This document shows positions 20,481 through 29,929 of a DNA stretch of 64,000 nucleotides, one piece after another. This DNA is from Sphingobium scionense. GTDB taxonomy: Bacteria > Pseudomonadota > Alphaproteobacteria > Sphingomonadales > Sphingomonadaceae. Where the stretch lies: positions 62,001 to 126,000 of the forward strand of contig NZ_JACIEU010000001.1 in NCBI RefSeq assembly GCF_014197035.1, in the 5' to 3' direction. Below the pieces are notes generated by a model, which was not told the origin of the DNA, did no database searches, and was given only the letters and a program-made list of their open reading frames with translations. Position numbers and translations under genes: made by a program. The number at the start of each line of letters is the position of its first letter. Positions within the stretch are counted from its first letter, which is position 1.

Positions 20481-21506
20481 ATGCCGACGACCATGCGAGC
20501 CGCGATTGCCCGGACGTTCAAGGCACCGCTGACGATCGAGGAGATAGCGATACCGCAGCCCGGCCCCGGCGAGGTGCTGGTCAAGATCGTCGCCAGTGGC
20601 GTGTGCCATACCGATCTGCACGCGATCGATGGCGACTGGCCGGTGAAGCCGACCCTGCCGCTGATCCCCGGCCATGAGGGCGTGGGCCATGTCGTGGCGC
20701 TGGGCGCGGGTGTCACCGACCTGAAGGAGGGCGACTCCGTGGGCATCCCCTGGCTGCACGACGCCTGCCGCGCTTGCGAATATTGCGAGACCGGCTGGGA
20801 AACGCTGTGCGAGCGGCAGCATAATACCGGCTACAGCGTCAACGGCACCTATGCCGAATATGCGATCGCCAGCGCGCCCTTTGCCGGCCGCCTGCCCGAC
20901 ACTGTCGATTTCGTGACGATGGCGCCGATCCTGTGCGCCGGCGTCACCGTCTACAAGGGGTTGAAGGAAACCGAGGCGAAGCCGGGCGAATGGGTGACCA
21001 TTTCCGGCGTCGGCGGGCTGGGCCATGTCGCCGTGCAATATGCCAAGGCGATGGGCCTGCATGTCATCGCGCTGGACATTGGCGAGAGCAAGCTGGAGCT
21101 GGCCCGGTCGCTGGGCGCCGACCTGGCGCTGGATGCGCGGGCCGACAATGTCGTGGCGGAAGTCCAGAATGCGACCGGCGGTGGCGCCCATGGCGTGCTG
21201 GTGACGGCGGTGTCTCCCCCCGCCTTTGCCCAGGCGATCGCCTGCACCCGCCGGCGCGCGACCGTCAGCCTGGTCGGCCTGCCGCCGGGCGATTTTCCGA
21301 CGCCGATCTTCGACGTGGTGCTCAAGCGCGTGACCGTGCGCGGGTCGATCGTCGGCACGCGCCGCGACCTGGCCGAAGCGATCGCCTTCGCGGTCGAGGG
21401 CAAGGTGAAGGCGCATGTCACGCCCCGGCCGTTCGACGAGGTGAATGCCGTGCTGGACGAATTGCGTGCCGGCAAGGTCGACGGGCGCATCTCGCTCACC
21501 CTGTGA
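20481..21506 (+). CDS. Zinc-dependent alcohol dehydrogenase (AdhP type)
   Basis: A 341-residue medium-chain dehydrogenase that oxidises alcohols or reduces aldehydes with NAD(H). Catalytic zinc ligands lie in SGVCHTDLHA and IPGHEGVGHV; the four structural cysteines are in CRACEYCETGWETLC; the Rossmann motif is SGVGGLGHVAVQYA. The N-terminus and VNGTYAEYA follow the AdhA/AdhP group that prefers ethanol and other primary alcohols. It is preceded by AAGAAGGAGG and lies 45 bases after the ATPase gene, so the two may be cotranscribed. Confidence 0.9.
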   Translation: MPTTMRAAIARTFKAPLTIEEIAIPQPGPGEVLVKIVASGVCHTDLHAIDGDWPVKPTLPLIPGHEGVGHVVALGAGVTDLKEGDSVGIPWLHDACRACEYCETGWETLCERQHNTGYSVNGTYAEYAIASAPFAGRLPDTVDFVTMAPILCAGVTVYKGLKETEAKPGEWVTISGVGGLGHVAVQYAKAMGLHVIALDIGESKLELARSLGADLALDARADNVVAEVQNATGGGAHGVLVTAVSPPAFAQAIACTRRRATVSLVGLPPGDFPTPIFDVVLKRVTVRGSIVGTRRDLAEAIAFAVEGKVKAHVTPRPFDEVNAVLDELRAGKVDGRISLTL

Positions 21507-21525
21507 TGGGCGGGTGATCGCCGGA

Positions 21526-21549
21526 CGCGGGCGGCGCATGCCGCCCGCG
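21526..21549. terminator. Hairpin between convergent genes
   Basis: A GC-rich inverted repeat (CGCGGGCGGC paired with its complement around GCAT) lies in the 50-base gap between the convergent ADH and beta-helix genes. No T-run follows. Confidence 0.4.
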
Positions 21550-21556
21550 CCACCGG

Positions 21557-23128
21557 TCAGCGGCGCGCTTCGAAGATGGAGATGCGGCGCGGCTGGCGCG
21601 GCTGCACCGGCTGGCCCAGTTCGCGTTGCAGCATGGCCAGCATCCAGGCGCGGTGCCGGGCGATGAATTCGGGAAAGCCCTCTGCCCTCGCCGGGTCGAA
21701 CACCGGCACCTGCCAGTCGGCGGGCTGGTCGAGATAGGGCGGGATCACGTCGCCCGCCGCCTCGGCCGGCAGGTCGACATGGCTGCCCCAGTAACGATTG
21801 TCGCGGAAGCGGATAAATTGGGCCGGGGCGAATCCCGCCTTGATGAGATAATCGGGGCCGGAGCGGCCACTTTCGCTGCCATAGCGGGCAGTGCCGGCGA
21901 CCTTGAAGTCATTTTCGACGATGCGGACATCCTGCGCCCAGCCGTCCCAGTTGGTCGCCACCACCATCTGCACATCCATACCCTTGCCGACATGGATCAC
22001 ATTTTTTTCCACCAGCACGTCGGAGACATTGCCGGCGAGCTGGAAGATGCGCAGCGCGTCGTTGCGGCTGACATTGTAGCGCGCGACGGTGCCGCGATTG
22101 CCCAGATTATCCTTGTCGTTGCGGCCGGGCGAGCAGATCAGCAGGAAGCCGCCGGCATTGTCGTGGCTGTAATTGTAGAGCAATGTCGTGCGGCGCGAAT
22201 TGAAGTCGCTGTCGAACCCCTGCCCGTCATAGCGAGTGCGGGTATAGGCGGCCTCGTTGAGCTGGATCAGGCTGTTGTCGGTGCTCCACTGCCAGATGCC
22301 GGCATTATAGCCCGGCGCTCGGGCGCCGGCATAGCGCACGATATTATGTTCGATCAGCGCGCCGTCCGTGCCGCGCGGGACGATGCCGTCGCCGCCAATA
22401 TCCTCGACCAGATTGTCGCGGATCACGATCTTTTCGCTGGGGAACCAGTCCCTGGCGCTGATCCGGTCGGCGATGCCGGCAATGCCGGAGCGATTCACCT
22501 TCCAGACGATATTGCGTTCGATCACCAGATCCTGGAAGCGGGTCGGCAGCTTCTTGCCGGTCGCGCTGAAGACGATGCCGCCATTATCCTTGCGATCATT
22601 CACGCCACGCACGTCGTGGATATACATGTCGCTGATGCGGATACCGCGCGTCACGCCCCGGTCGACCGCGGAGACCAGCACGCCGAAACGCTGGGCCGGG
22701 GCGGGATTGTCGTTGGTGACTTCCAGCCCGCTGACGCTGACATATTCGGCGTTGAGGACGCCCACGCCATGGGGCGAGACGCCGCCTGCGTCGATGCGCG
22801 GCCGTGCGCCGGTGCCGAAAGCGGCGACGCTGATCGGCGCGCCGGACCGGCCCGATCGGGTGATGGTGAGCGGCTCCTGCCAACGCGATCCGGCCATCAG
22901 CAGCACCTGATCGCCCGGCATCAGCGGATAGTCGCGCACCCGCGCCAGGCTGCGCCAGGGCTGGTCGGCGGTGGTGCCGGCGGCGCGATCATTGCCGGTG
23001 GCGCTGTTGACATAATAGGTCGTCGCCTGCGCCGCGGATGTCGCACCCGCGGTCAGGGCCAGGAAAGGCAGGAAGATTGTCAGCGCCCGGCCATGCCGGC
23101 TTTTACCCATGATCATATTGCGCGCCAT
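21557..23128 (-). CDS. Exported parallel beta-helix protein
   Basis: About 523 residues with a signal peptide (cleavage near AAQA) and right-handed parallel beta-helix repeats, as found in polysaccharide lyases and surface carbohydrate-active proteins. The opening TYYVNSATGNDRAAGTTADQ is typical of pectate-lyase-like and DUF1565 proteins. Rungs include ISDMYIHDVRG, LVIERNIVWKVNRSGI, IVIRDNLVEDIGGDGI and LIEHNIVRYAG. The start is uncertain: ATGs at 23128, 23116 and 23110 all lack a clear ribosome site. It lies 37 bases after the polysaccharide deacetylase on the same strand, suggesting a joint role on a polysaccharide. Catalytic residues could not be assigned. Confidence 0.75.
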   Translation of the reverse strand: MARNMIMGKSRHGRALTIFLPFLALTAGATSAAQATTYYVNSATGNDRAAGTTADQPWRSLARVRDYPLMPGDQVLLMAGSRWQEPLTITRSGRSGAPISVAAFGTGARPRIDAGGVSPHGVGVLNAEYVSVSGLEVTNDNPAPAQRFGVLVSAVDRGVTRGIRISDMYIHDVRGVNDRKDNGGIVFSATGKKLPTRFQDLVIERNIVWKVNRSGIAGIADRISARDWFPSEKIVIRDNLVEDIGGDGIVPRGTDGALIEHNIVRYAGARAPGYNAGIWQWSTDNSLIQLNEAAYTRTRYDGQGFDSDFNSRRTTLLYNYSHDNAGGFLLICSPGRNDKDNLGNRGTVARYNVSRNDALRIFQLAGNVSDVLVEKNVIHVGKGMDVQMVVATNWDGWAQDVRIVENDFKVAGTARYGSESGRSGPDYLIKAGFAPAQFIRFRDNRYWGSHVDLPAEAAGDVIPPYLDQPADWQVPVFDPARAEGFPEFIARHRAWMLAMLQRELGQPVQPRQPRRISIFEARR

Positions 23129-23165
23129 TCTATCGGTCGCGCGCTGAATGCAAGGTGAAGTCGCC

Positions 23166-24095
23166 TCAGCCGGGGGTGCGGCAGGCCTGGCGCAGGTCGA
23201 TTCCGGGTGCCGGCGCGCTATCGGCGGGGAGCGCGATGCCCCGCGCCTGCGCCACCCGTTCGATGATGCCGCCGCCACCCGGCAGGGCTTCGGCCTGGGC
23301 ATAGGCCGGGTCGGCCTCCGCCTGCGCCAATGGGATATAGCGCGCGCCGGCGGCGTCGAGCCGGGCCATGACATCGGGTAATGTGTCGGCGGTCCAGGCG
23401 CCAACATGGAGCAGCAGCACATGCGGGATCGGGCGACCATGGACGCGCTGGGCATTGGCCTTTGCCCGCGCGATCGCCTGATCGACCACGGCCAGATAGT
23501 GGCGCTTCATCGCCGCGATCGTGCGATCGTCGCCCTGCGCGCGGCATCGGGCATAGGCGTCGCTATAATCCCAGTCCTCGAAAGCCAGGCTGACGCTGGC
23601 GATGCGATAGCCGCGCTGTTTCAGGAAGGCGGCGGCGCCGTCATGGCGGGGCGCATCCTTGCCGCTCGACAGGTTGGGGAAGCGCAGCCAGTGCCAGTCC
23701 TCTTTCCCCATATGCTGTTCCAGCGCCGGCTCGCCCGCGATCACGTCCGCCTGCCAGGCGTCGAGCGAGGGCGCGCCGTCGAGATTGAGGTGGCTGTAGC
23801 TGTGGTTGGCGAGCGGATAGCCCGCCTTGCGCCAGAGCGTCAGCACCGCGTCCGACGCCGGATCGTCCGCGAGACCGCGCGCATTGACGAAGCCATAGGC
23901 CTGCGCGACATGATGCGCCTTCAGGGTCGCGAGGAAGCGGCGGGCGATATCGGCGCGGGTGGTGCCGGGCGGCAACTGGCCATGGGCGGGCAGATCATCG
24001 ACCGTGATCGCGACATCGAACCGGGGCACATCGCCCGCCTGCGCCGCCGCTGCGCTGCCCAGCAGCAGGCAAAGGGCCATGCCCCACTTCATCAT
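23166..24095 (-). CDS. Polysaccharide deacetylase (NodB family), exported
   Basis: A 309-residue protein with a signal peptide (ending AAAAQA) and a NodB-type deacetylase domain. Visible motifs are the metal and base aspartates in AITVDDLPAHG, the H-x3-H zinc pair in ANHSYSHLN, and the arginine motif LRFPNLSSG. The C-terminal part has HVLLLHVGAWTADTLPDVM, which contains the catalytic histidine region. Likely substrates are N- or O-acetylated surface or dietary polysaccharides, or peptidoglycan. It is upstream of the beta-helix protein on the same strand. Confidence 0.82.
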   Translation of the reverse strand: MMKWGMALCLLLGSAAAAQAGDVPRFDVAITVDDLPAHGQLPPGTTRADIARRFLATLKAHHVAQAYGFVNARGLADDPASDAVLTLWRKAGYPLANHSYSHLNLDGAPSLDAWQADVIAGEPALEQHMGKEDWHWLRFPNLSSGKDAPRHDGAAAFLKQRGYRIASVSLAFEDWDYSDAYARCRAQGDDRTIAAMKRHYLAVVDQAIARAKANAQRVHGRPIPHVLLLHVGAWTADTLPDVMARLDAAGARYIPLAQAEADPAYAQAEALPGGGGIIERVAQARGIALPADSAPAPGIDLRQACRTPG

Positions 24096-24146
24096 TCCCG
24101 CCTCTCCCGCTGAATGTCCGCAGCGGTCCTAGCCGGGGCGCGCGGA

Positions 24147-25220
24147 TCATTCGAGCAGTTTCAGCACATCCTGTTGCCGGGCATTAGCCTGGGCCAGCAT
24201 CGCCGTCGCCGCCTGCGACAGGATCTGGCTCTTGGCGAGCGCGGTGGATTCGGTGGAGAAGTCCGCATCCTCGATCCGCGAGCGGGCGTCGGTCAGGTTT
24301 ACGATATTGGCGTCGAGCTGGCTGGAGATGGATTCCAGCCGGCTCTGCGCCGCGCCCAGATTGACGCGGGCGGTCGAAATCTGCGCGAGCGCCGCGTCGA
24401 TCACCGCCAGACCCTGCTGCGCGGTCACGCCGATCTGGGCATAGGATTTATAGTCGGAATCGGTGAAGGCGACATAGCCTTCCGGGTCCATCCAGCCGGT
24501 GCTGCCGACATCATTGGTGCGGTAGACGGCAGCCACATCAACATCATAGTCCAGGGTCAGATCGATATTGCTGATCCCCACGAACCGCATCCTTCCATTC
24601 ACCGCCAGGTCGGTGCCGAGCAGGGCGAAATCATCGCCATTGCTGCGCAAGGTCGGCAGGGTGATGGCGACATTGTCGGTCGCATTGGCACCGGCCTGGA
24701 CATTGATGCCCGTGCTGCCGGCGCTGTGATAGATTTCACTTTGGCCATAATCGAGGAAATCGCCATCCGCATTATAATCGCGGGCGGCGACACCCTGCGC
24801 GGTGTTCGAAAACAGGTTCACGCCGTTGAACTCGCTGTTCTGCAGCAGCGCGTTGATATGGGCGACGGTCTGGTCCAGCTCGGTCTGGAGCGCGGCGCGA
24901 TCCTCCGGCCGGTTGACGCCATTGGCCGCCTGAAGCGTCAATTCGCGCATCCGCTGCAGGCTGTTCTGAACCTCGCCCAAAACCCCTTCGGCCGTCTGGG
25001 TCAGCGATATGGCGTCGGCCGCGTTGCGCTTGGCCACTTCCATGCCGCGCAACTGGCTGGTCATGGTCTGGGCGATGGCCATGCCGGCCGCATCATCCTT
25101 GGCCGAATTGATCCGCTTGCCGGTCGACAATTTCTCGCTTGCCTGGCCCTGGGCCTTGGTGGCCGCCTCGATCGCCCGCTGCGCGCGCAGCGCTGCGCTG
25201 TTGGTTCCGATCACGCTCAT
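24147..25220 (-). CDS. Flagellin, isolated from other flagellar genes
   Basis: A 357-residue flagellin with intact terminal domains. The N-terminal domain runs from MSVIGTNSAALRAQRAI to about 140 and includes STGKRINSAKDDAAGMAIA and LQRMRELTLQAANG. The C-terminal domain (about 270-357) includes LGAAQSRLESISSQLDANIV and ends LAQANARQQDVLKLLE. The variable centre is short and rich in aspartate and tyrosine. The start at 25220 has GGAAGGAC upstream. No hook, basal-body or chaperone gene lies nearby. It may form a filament with parts encoded elsewhere, or act at the cell surface as described for flagellin-like alginate-binding proteins of Sphingomonas sp. A1. Confidence 0.9.
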   Translation of the reverse strand: MSVIGTNSAALRAQRAIEAATKAQGQASEKLSTGKRINSAKDDAAGMAIAQTMTSQLRGMEVAKRNAADAISLTQTAEGVLGEVQNSLQRMRELTLQAANGVNRPEDRAALQTELDQTVAHINALLQNSEFNGVNLFSNTAQGVAARDYNADGDFLDYGQSEIYHSAGSTGINVQAGANATDNVAITLPTLRSNGDDFALLGTDLAVNGRMRFVGISNIDLTLDYDVDVAAVYRTNDVGSTGWMDPEGYVAFTDSDYKSYAQIGVTAQQGLAVIDAALAQISTARVNLGAAQSRLESISSQLDANIVNLTDARSRIEDADFSTESTALAKSQILSQAATAMLAQANARQQDVLKLLE

Positions 25221-25446
25221 GGGATGTCCTTCCATCCATGCCAGGCGGAAGATGCCGGCGTCTGTGGGGCCGGGCGACGCGGGTCGCAATGCGCCGCCCG
25301 GCAACCGAAAGGCGTTGCCCCCAAACGGTCCTGCCCGTGATGGCGGCGCGGCAGCGCCCGGCCTATCCGGTTAATTCCCGGATAAGATTGAAACGGCAGG
25401 GAATTTCCCGGCTTGGCAGGCGGGTGATCCGGGCTAGGACAGGGCC

Positions 25447-27057
25447 ATGGCCACCCTGTCCCCCATGAGCGCCCGGCCGCGCCCTTTTCGCCTGGAGGCG
25501 CGCGCCATCGACTGGCGGCTGGTGGCGCTGCTGCTGGCCTATCCCTTTGCGTTCAAGCTGGCGCATATGGCGGCCAGCCCGTGGGGCGGCGCCCATTTCT
25601 TCAGCCTCTGGTATCCCGCCGCCGGCGTGCGACTGGCGCTGCTGTGGCGGATCGGCGCGCGCTTCACGCCGGTCCTGATCGTCGAAGAATGTCTGATCCA
25701 GTCGCTGACCGGGACGATCCTGCCCGGCGGCCCCGAATATCTCAATCAGCTGGGCGGGGTAGCACGCGCGCCCGCCGCCTATGGCCTGATGATCGCACTG
25801 GCACGCTTCATCGAGCGGCGCAGCCGGTCGGAACTGGCGATCGCGCCCATGCCCTTTGGCCTGGCCGCCGTGCTGGCGCCAACCCTCGCCTCCTTCACCG
25901 CCGGTTTCTGGGAATGGCAATGGCCCGGTGTGTCGAGCAGCCTGCCGACCCAGCCGGTGGCGACCACCATCGCCGCCTTCCTGGTCGGCGATTTGCTGGG
26001 CGTGCTGCTGATCGCGCCGCCCTTGCTGTGGATCGGCACCCGCGACGAAGGAACACGGCGGCTGATGCCGATCGGCCGTGGCCGCGCGATCGAGGCGGCA
26101 AGCGTCTTTGCCTTTGGCTGGCTGCTCGCCTGGGGACTGGCGCGGGTCGAGCCACAGATCGCCATCACCCCGGTGCTGATCGGCGCGATCTGGGCGGGGT
26201 TGCGCTGCGGCCGGCTGGGCGCGTGGATCGCGATCATCCTGTCGGCGGCGATCATCCTGCCCTGGTCGGCACCATTGTCGGCCAGCGCCACCCGCTTCGC
26301 GCTGCACATGGGCCTCGCCGCCATGGCGATCGCCACCTATCTTGCCGGCAGCTTTGCCGAGGCGCAGATCCGCGCCCGCGAGGATATCGCCCGGCGCGAC
26401 CGCATCCTGTTCCAGGCCGAACGGTTGAAGACGCTGCGCGCGATGTCGGTGGCGATCATCCACGAGATCAGCCAGCCGCTGTCGACGCTGGCGATCGAGA
26501 CCCGGCATCTGTTCGCCCTGTCGCGCGATCCGCAGCCCGACCCCGCCGAAATGCGGGAGAGTATCGAGCTGGTCGATCGCAAGGCGGCTTTGCTGGCCGA
26601 CATGGTGCGACGGCTGCGCAGCTTTGGCGGGCGCGCGGTCGACGAGCCATCGCCGATCATCGTCGGCCAGATGCTGCGCGACTGTGCCGGCATGGTCGGC
26701 GGCGAGGCGCGCAGCCTGGGCTGCACCATCAGACTGCCGCCGATGGATGCGCGGTTGCGCGTGACCGGGCATGAGATCGAACTGACCCAGATATTGCTCA
26801 ACCTGCTGCGCAACGCGATGCTGGCGGCGCCCGGATCGACCATCGAGATCGGCGTGGAAAGCCGGGCCGATCAGGTGACGATCCACGTCGCCAACCCGGT
26901 CCCTTCCCCCACCCCAGACTATGGCGGCATGGGCATCGGCCTGCTGGTGGCGCGTGCCATCGCCGACGCCCATGGCGGCACGCTGACCCGCGACATCGCG
27001 CAGGGCCGCGCGCGCGCCAGCCTGTCCCTGCCCCGCACGGAACCCAGCCATGACTGA
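25447..27057 (+). CDS. MASE1-domain sensor histidine kinase
   Basis: A 536-residue membrane kinase. Residues about 25-310 form a MASE1-type sensor with eight or so hydrophobic segments (HFFSLWYPAAGVRLALLWR is the typical MASE1 opening). The HisKA box is IIHEISQPLSTL with phospho-acceptor H339; the N box is LTQILLNLLRNAM; the G box is GGMGIGLLVARAIADAHGG. MASE1 ligands are generally unknown. It overlaps the response-regulator gene by eight bases, so the two form a two-component pair. It is divergent from flagellin across a 226-bp gap in which no clear promoter could be assigned. Confidence 0.88.
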   Translation: MATLSPMSARPRPFRLEARAIDWRLVALLLAYPFAFKLAHMAASPWGGAHFFSLWYPAAGVRLALLWRIGARFTPVLIVEECLIQSLTGTILPGGPEYLNQLGGVARAPAAYGLMIALARFIERRSRSELAIAPMPFGLAAVLAPTLASFTAGFWEWQWPGVSSSLPTQPVATTIAAFLVGDLLGVLLIAPPLLWIGTRDEGTRRLMPIGRGRAIEAASVFAFGWLLAWGLARVEPQIAITPVLIGAIWAGLRCGRLGAWIAIILSAAIILPWSAPLSASATRFALHMGLAAMAIATYLAGSFAEAQIRAREDIARRDRILFQAERLKTLRAMSVAIIHEISQPLSTLAIETRHLFALSRDPQPDPAEMRESIELVDRKAALLADMVRRLRSFGGRAVDEPSPIIVGQMLRDCAGMVGGEARSLGCTIRLPPMDARLRVTGHEIELTQILLNLLRNAMLAAPGSTIEIGVESRADQVTIHVANPVPSPTPDYGGMGIGLLVARAIADAHGGTLTRDIAQGRARASLSLPRTEPSHD

Positions 27058-27658
27058 CCCGGCCGATCCCGCCATCATCCATGTGGTCGATGACGACCCT
27101 GATCTGGGCCGGGCGGTGGCGCGGTTGCTGGGCCGGCACGGCTATCGCACCCAGGCGTTCGACACGCCCAGGGCCATGCTGGCGGCGCAAGCCGACGAGC
27201 CGGCCCATTGCCTGGTCACCGACGTGATGATGGCGGACATGGACGGCTTTGCCTTTGCCGAGCGGATGCGGGCGCAGGATCCGGCGGTGGCGATCATCTT
27301 CATGACCGCCTGGCCGACCACCAGCAGCGCGGTGGATTCGGTGCGCCGCTATGGCGGTCTCGACTATCTGGAAAAGCCGATCGACGAGGGCCGGCTGCTG
27401 GCGGCGGTGGCCGAGGGCGCACGCTGGAGCCGGCAGCGACGCGGGGCGCTGGCCCGGCTGGCGCCGCTGACCCCGCGCGAGCGCGAGGTGCTGCACTGCC
27501 TGGCCCAGGGGATGAGCAACAAGATGGTCGCCGCCGCCCTGTCGCTGAGCCCCAAGACGATCGAGGATCATCGCGCCGCGATCGTCGCCAAGACCGGCGC
27601 CAGCAGCCCCGCCGCCCTGATCGCGCTGGTGCGGGAGGCGAGCGGCACCGAGGGCTAG
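27050..27658 (+). CDS. LuxR/FixJ-type response regulator
   Basis: A 202-residue two-component regulator. The receiver domain (5-120) has VVDDDPDLG, phosphorylation site D58 in CLVTDVMMADMDG, and the conserved T and K in FMTAWPTT and YLEKPID. The C-terminal LuxR helix-turn-helix (about 140-200) has LTPREREVLHCLAQGMSNKM and SPKTIEDHRAAI. FixJ-like regulators of this shape pair with PAS or MASE-type kinases that monitor redox state or organic acids. It is translationally coupled to the kinase gene. Its targets are unknown. Confidence 0.9.
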   Translation: MTDPADPAIIHVVDDDPDLGRAVARLLGRHGYRTQAFDTPRAMLAAQADEPAHCLVTDVMMADMDGFAFAERMRAQDPAVAIIFMTAWPTTSSAVDSVRRYGGLDYLEKPIDEGRLLAAVAEGARWSRQRRGALARLAPLTPREREVLHCLAQGMSNKMVAAALSLSPKTIEDHRAAIVAKTGASSPAALIALVREASGTEG

Positions 27659-27700
27659 ATTGTCTTGTTGTGCGCGGCGATGGTCGGGCTATCTAGGCCG

Positions 27701-28597
27701 ATGATCGATCCCCGCGCGCTTCGCACCTTCCTCGCCGTCTGCCGTGCCAATTCGATCAGCGGCGGCGCGCGACTGCTCAACATCTCCCAGCCATCGGTGT
27801 CCAATGCGATCGCGCAACTGGAACAGTCGGTGGGCGCAGCCCTGTTCGCCCGGTCGCGCAGCGGCATCAGCCTGACGCCGGAGGGCGAAGTGCTGCTGCG
27901 CCGGGCGGAGGCGGTCGACAGCCTGATCAGCGGCGCGGAGGAGGAATTGCGACTGGCGCGCGCGGGCGTGACCGGGCCGCTCCGCGTCGGCGGCACGCCG
28001 GGCGCCCTCGTCAGCCTGCTGCCCGACGCGGTGCGGCGGCTGGAGGACAAGATGGGCCATTTCGCGCTGCACGCGGTGGAGCGGCCCGACCATGACCTGG
28101 CCGACATGCTGCACCGGGGCGAGATCGAGCTGGCCTTCGTCACCACGGGGCTGGAGGAGCCGCCCGAAGGCATTGAGGAAATCACCTTTGCGCAGGATCC
28201 GTTCGCGCTGGTGGTCGGGCGCCGCAACGACCATCTGCCGGCCGAGGTGTCGCTGCGCGACATGATGGCCAAGCGCTGGGTGCTGCCGGAGGCGCGCGGC
28301 GCCTTTCGCCGGCAGATCGATGCGCTGTTCATGGCAGCGGGCGTGCCCGTGCCGCAGGACGTGATCCGGTGCGATTCGCTGCTGACGACCAAGGCGATGG
28401 TGCGGAACAGCAGCCGGCTGACCATCCTGCCGATGAAGGTGGCGGCGGCCGAACTGTCGATCGGCGTGCTGCGCGCGATCGCCATTCGCGAAGCGACCTT
28501 CCAGCGCAGTATCGGCATCCGCAAGCTGAAGGATGCGCGCCTGTCGCGGCTGGGCGAGGCGCTGCTGGACATCATGATCCATAGCTCCAAGCTATGA
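27701..28597 (+). CDS. LysR-family regulator of the aromatic/glycoside island
   Basis: A 298-residue LysR-type activator. The winged helix-turn-helix is at the N-terminus (LRTFLAVCRANSISGGARLL, then SQPSVSNAIAQLE) and the effector domain starts near 90 (GPLRVGGTPGALVSLLP). ATG 27701 is chosen because the domain begins directly after it; the in-frame ATG at 27665 would add 12 residues with no family match. It lies 80 bases upstream of and in the same direction as the amidohydrolase-hydroxylase-dioxygenase run, a usual arrangement for the cognate regulator of an aromatic pathway. Confidence 0.85.
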   Translation: MIDPRALRTFLAVCRANSISGGARLLNISQPSVSNAIAQLEQSVGAALFARSRSGISLTPEGEVLLRRAEAVDSLISGAEEELRLARAGVTGPLRVGGTPGALVSLLPDAVRRLEDKMGHFALHAVERPDHDLADMLHRGEIELAFVTTGLEEPPEGIEEITFAQDPFALVVGRRNDHLPAEVSLRDMMAKRWVLPEARGAFRRQIDALFMAAGVPVPQDVIRCDSLLTTKAMVRNSSRLTILPMKVAAAELSIGVLRAIAIREATFQRSIGIRKLKDARLSRLGEALLDIMIHSSKL

Positions 28598-28677
28598 CGT
28601 TCCCAAAAATCATTATTATTCTTGCATATAAATTCGGCGCATAAGGGCATTCAACAAGAGACCAAGGGAGAGCCCTC

Positions 28678-29913
28678 GTGCGGCAGCTGATCCGCAATAT
28701 TGCGATTTTCGACGGGACGGGCAGTGCGCCCTTCCCCGGCGCGGTCATGATCGAGGGCGATCGCATCGCAGAGGTTCTGCGCGACGAGGCCGAAATCGAT
28801 GCGGCGCAGGCCGACATGGTGATCGACGGCCAGGGCGCGACGCTGATGCCCGGCATGGTCGATGCCCACACCCATCTGACCTGGGGCAGTTCGGTCGAGA
28901 AAATCTATCATCAGTTCATCCTGCCGCCCGAGGAGCTGAAGGTCGCCGCCTGGCGCAACGCCCGCGTGCTGCTCGACCATGGCTATACCAGCCTCTATTC
29001 GGCCGGCGCGCTGGGCGACCAGATCGAGCCGGAACTCGCCCGCGCCATATCGGCGGGCGAAACCCCCGGCCCGCGCCTGGTGCCCTCCACGCTGGAGCGC
29101 AGCCCGGAAGGCGAGGAAGGGGTCGAAACCGGCGATGTGTTCAACGGCCGTGGCCCCGAAGCGATGCGCGCCTTCGTCGCCTATTGCGCGGCGGAGGGCG
29201 TCAAGTCGCTCAAGCTGGTGATTTCGGGCGAAGATGCGCTCAAGCCCGGATCGTCGCAGGATATCCTCTACACCGACGCGGAAATGATCGCGGCCGGCGA
29301 GGCGGCGAGAGAAGCAGGCCTGTGGATCGCCACCCATGCCTATAGCCCGCGCGCCATCAATCTGGCGCTCGAAGCCGGCGCCCGCATCCTCTATCATTGC
29401 TCCTTCGCCGATGACGCGGCGGTCGACGCCATGGCGGCGAAGAAGGACGCCATCTTCTACGCCCCCGGTCCCGGCGTATCGGTCGCCGCGCTGGAGGCCA
29501 GCCCGCCGCCCCATATCGACATGCGTTCGATGAAGGCGAGCGCGGCCGAGCGGCTGGAACTGGAAAAGACATTGGTGCCCAAATTGAAGGCGCGCGGCGT
29601 GCGCGTCCTGCCGGGCGGCGACTATGGCTTCCCCTTCAATCCCCATGGCCGCAATGCCCGCGACCTGGAGCATTTCGTCACTTATTATGGCTTCACCCCG
29701 GCCGAGGCGCTGCACGCCGCCACCATGTTGGGCGGCGAGCTGATGGACCAGCCCTTAGGCCAGGTGAAGCCGGGCTATCTCGCCGACCTGCTGCTGGTCG
29801 AGGGCGATCCGACGACGGACGTCCGCCTGCTGCAGGATGCGGCCAATATCAAGATGATCATGCTGGGCGGGCGGATGCACAAATCCCCCGTGCCCGAGCC
29901 CCTGACGGTCTGA
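28678..29913 (+). CDS. Amidohydrolase-superfamily enzyme
   Basis: A 411-residue metal-dependent hydrolase of the imidazolonepropionase/prolidase-like branch. H64 and H66 in DAHTHLTWG, K179 in KSLKLVISG, H220 in WIATHAY, H240 in ILYHCSF and an aspartate in LPGGDYGFP make a plausible metal-site set. It starts at GTG 28678 with AGGGAGAG upstream. It is first in a tightly packed run with an aromatic hydroxylase and an extradiol dioxygenase, so a C-C, lactone or amide hydrolysis in the same pathway is likely, but the reaction is not known. Confidence 0.8.
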   Translation: MRQLIRNIAIFDGTGSAPFPGAVMIEGDRIAEVLRDEAEIDAAQADMVIDGQGATLMPGMVDAHTHLTWGSSVEKIYHQFILPPEELKVAAWRNARVLLDHGYTSLYSAGALGDQIEPELARAISAGETPGPRLVPSTLERSPEGEEGVETGDVFNGRGPEAMRAFVAYCAAEGVKSLKLVISGEDALKPGSSQDILYTDAEMIAAGEAAREAGLWIATHAYSPRAINLALEAGARILYHCSFADDAAVDAMAAKKDAIFYAPGPGVSVAALEASPPPHIDMRSMKASAAERLELEKTLVPKLKARGVRVLPGGDYGFPFNPHGRNARDLEHFVTYYGFTPAEALHAATMLGGELMDQPLGQVKPGYLADLLLVEGDPTTDVRLLQDAANIKMIMLGGRMHKSPVPEPLTV

Positions 29914-29929
29914 CCGGAAAGACGCTTTC

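Noticed and set aside
25221-25446. A possible sigma-54 promoter for flagellin (GG-N10-GC spacing in the gap)
   Set aside because: Only the GC half (ATTGC) resembles the consensus; the -24 element is poor. In such GC-rich DNA this spacing arises often by chance.
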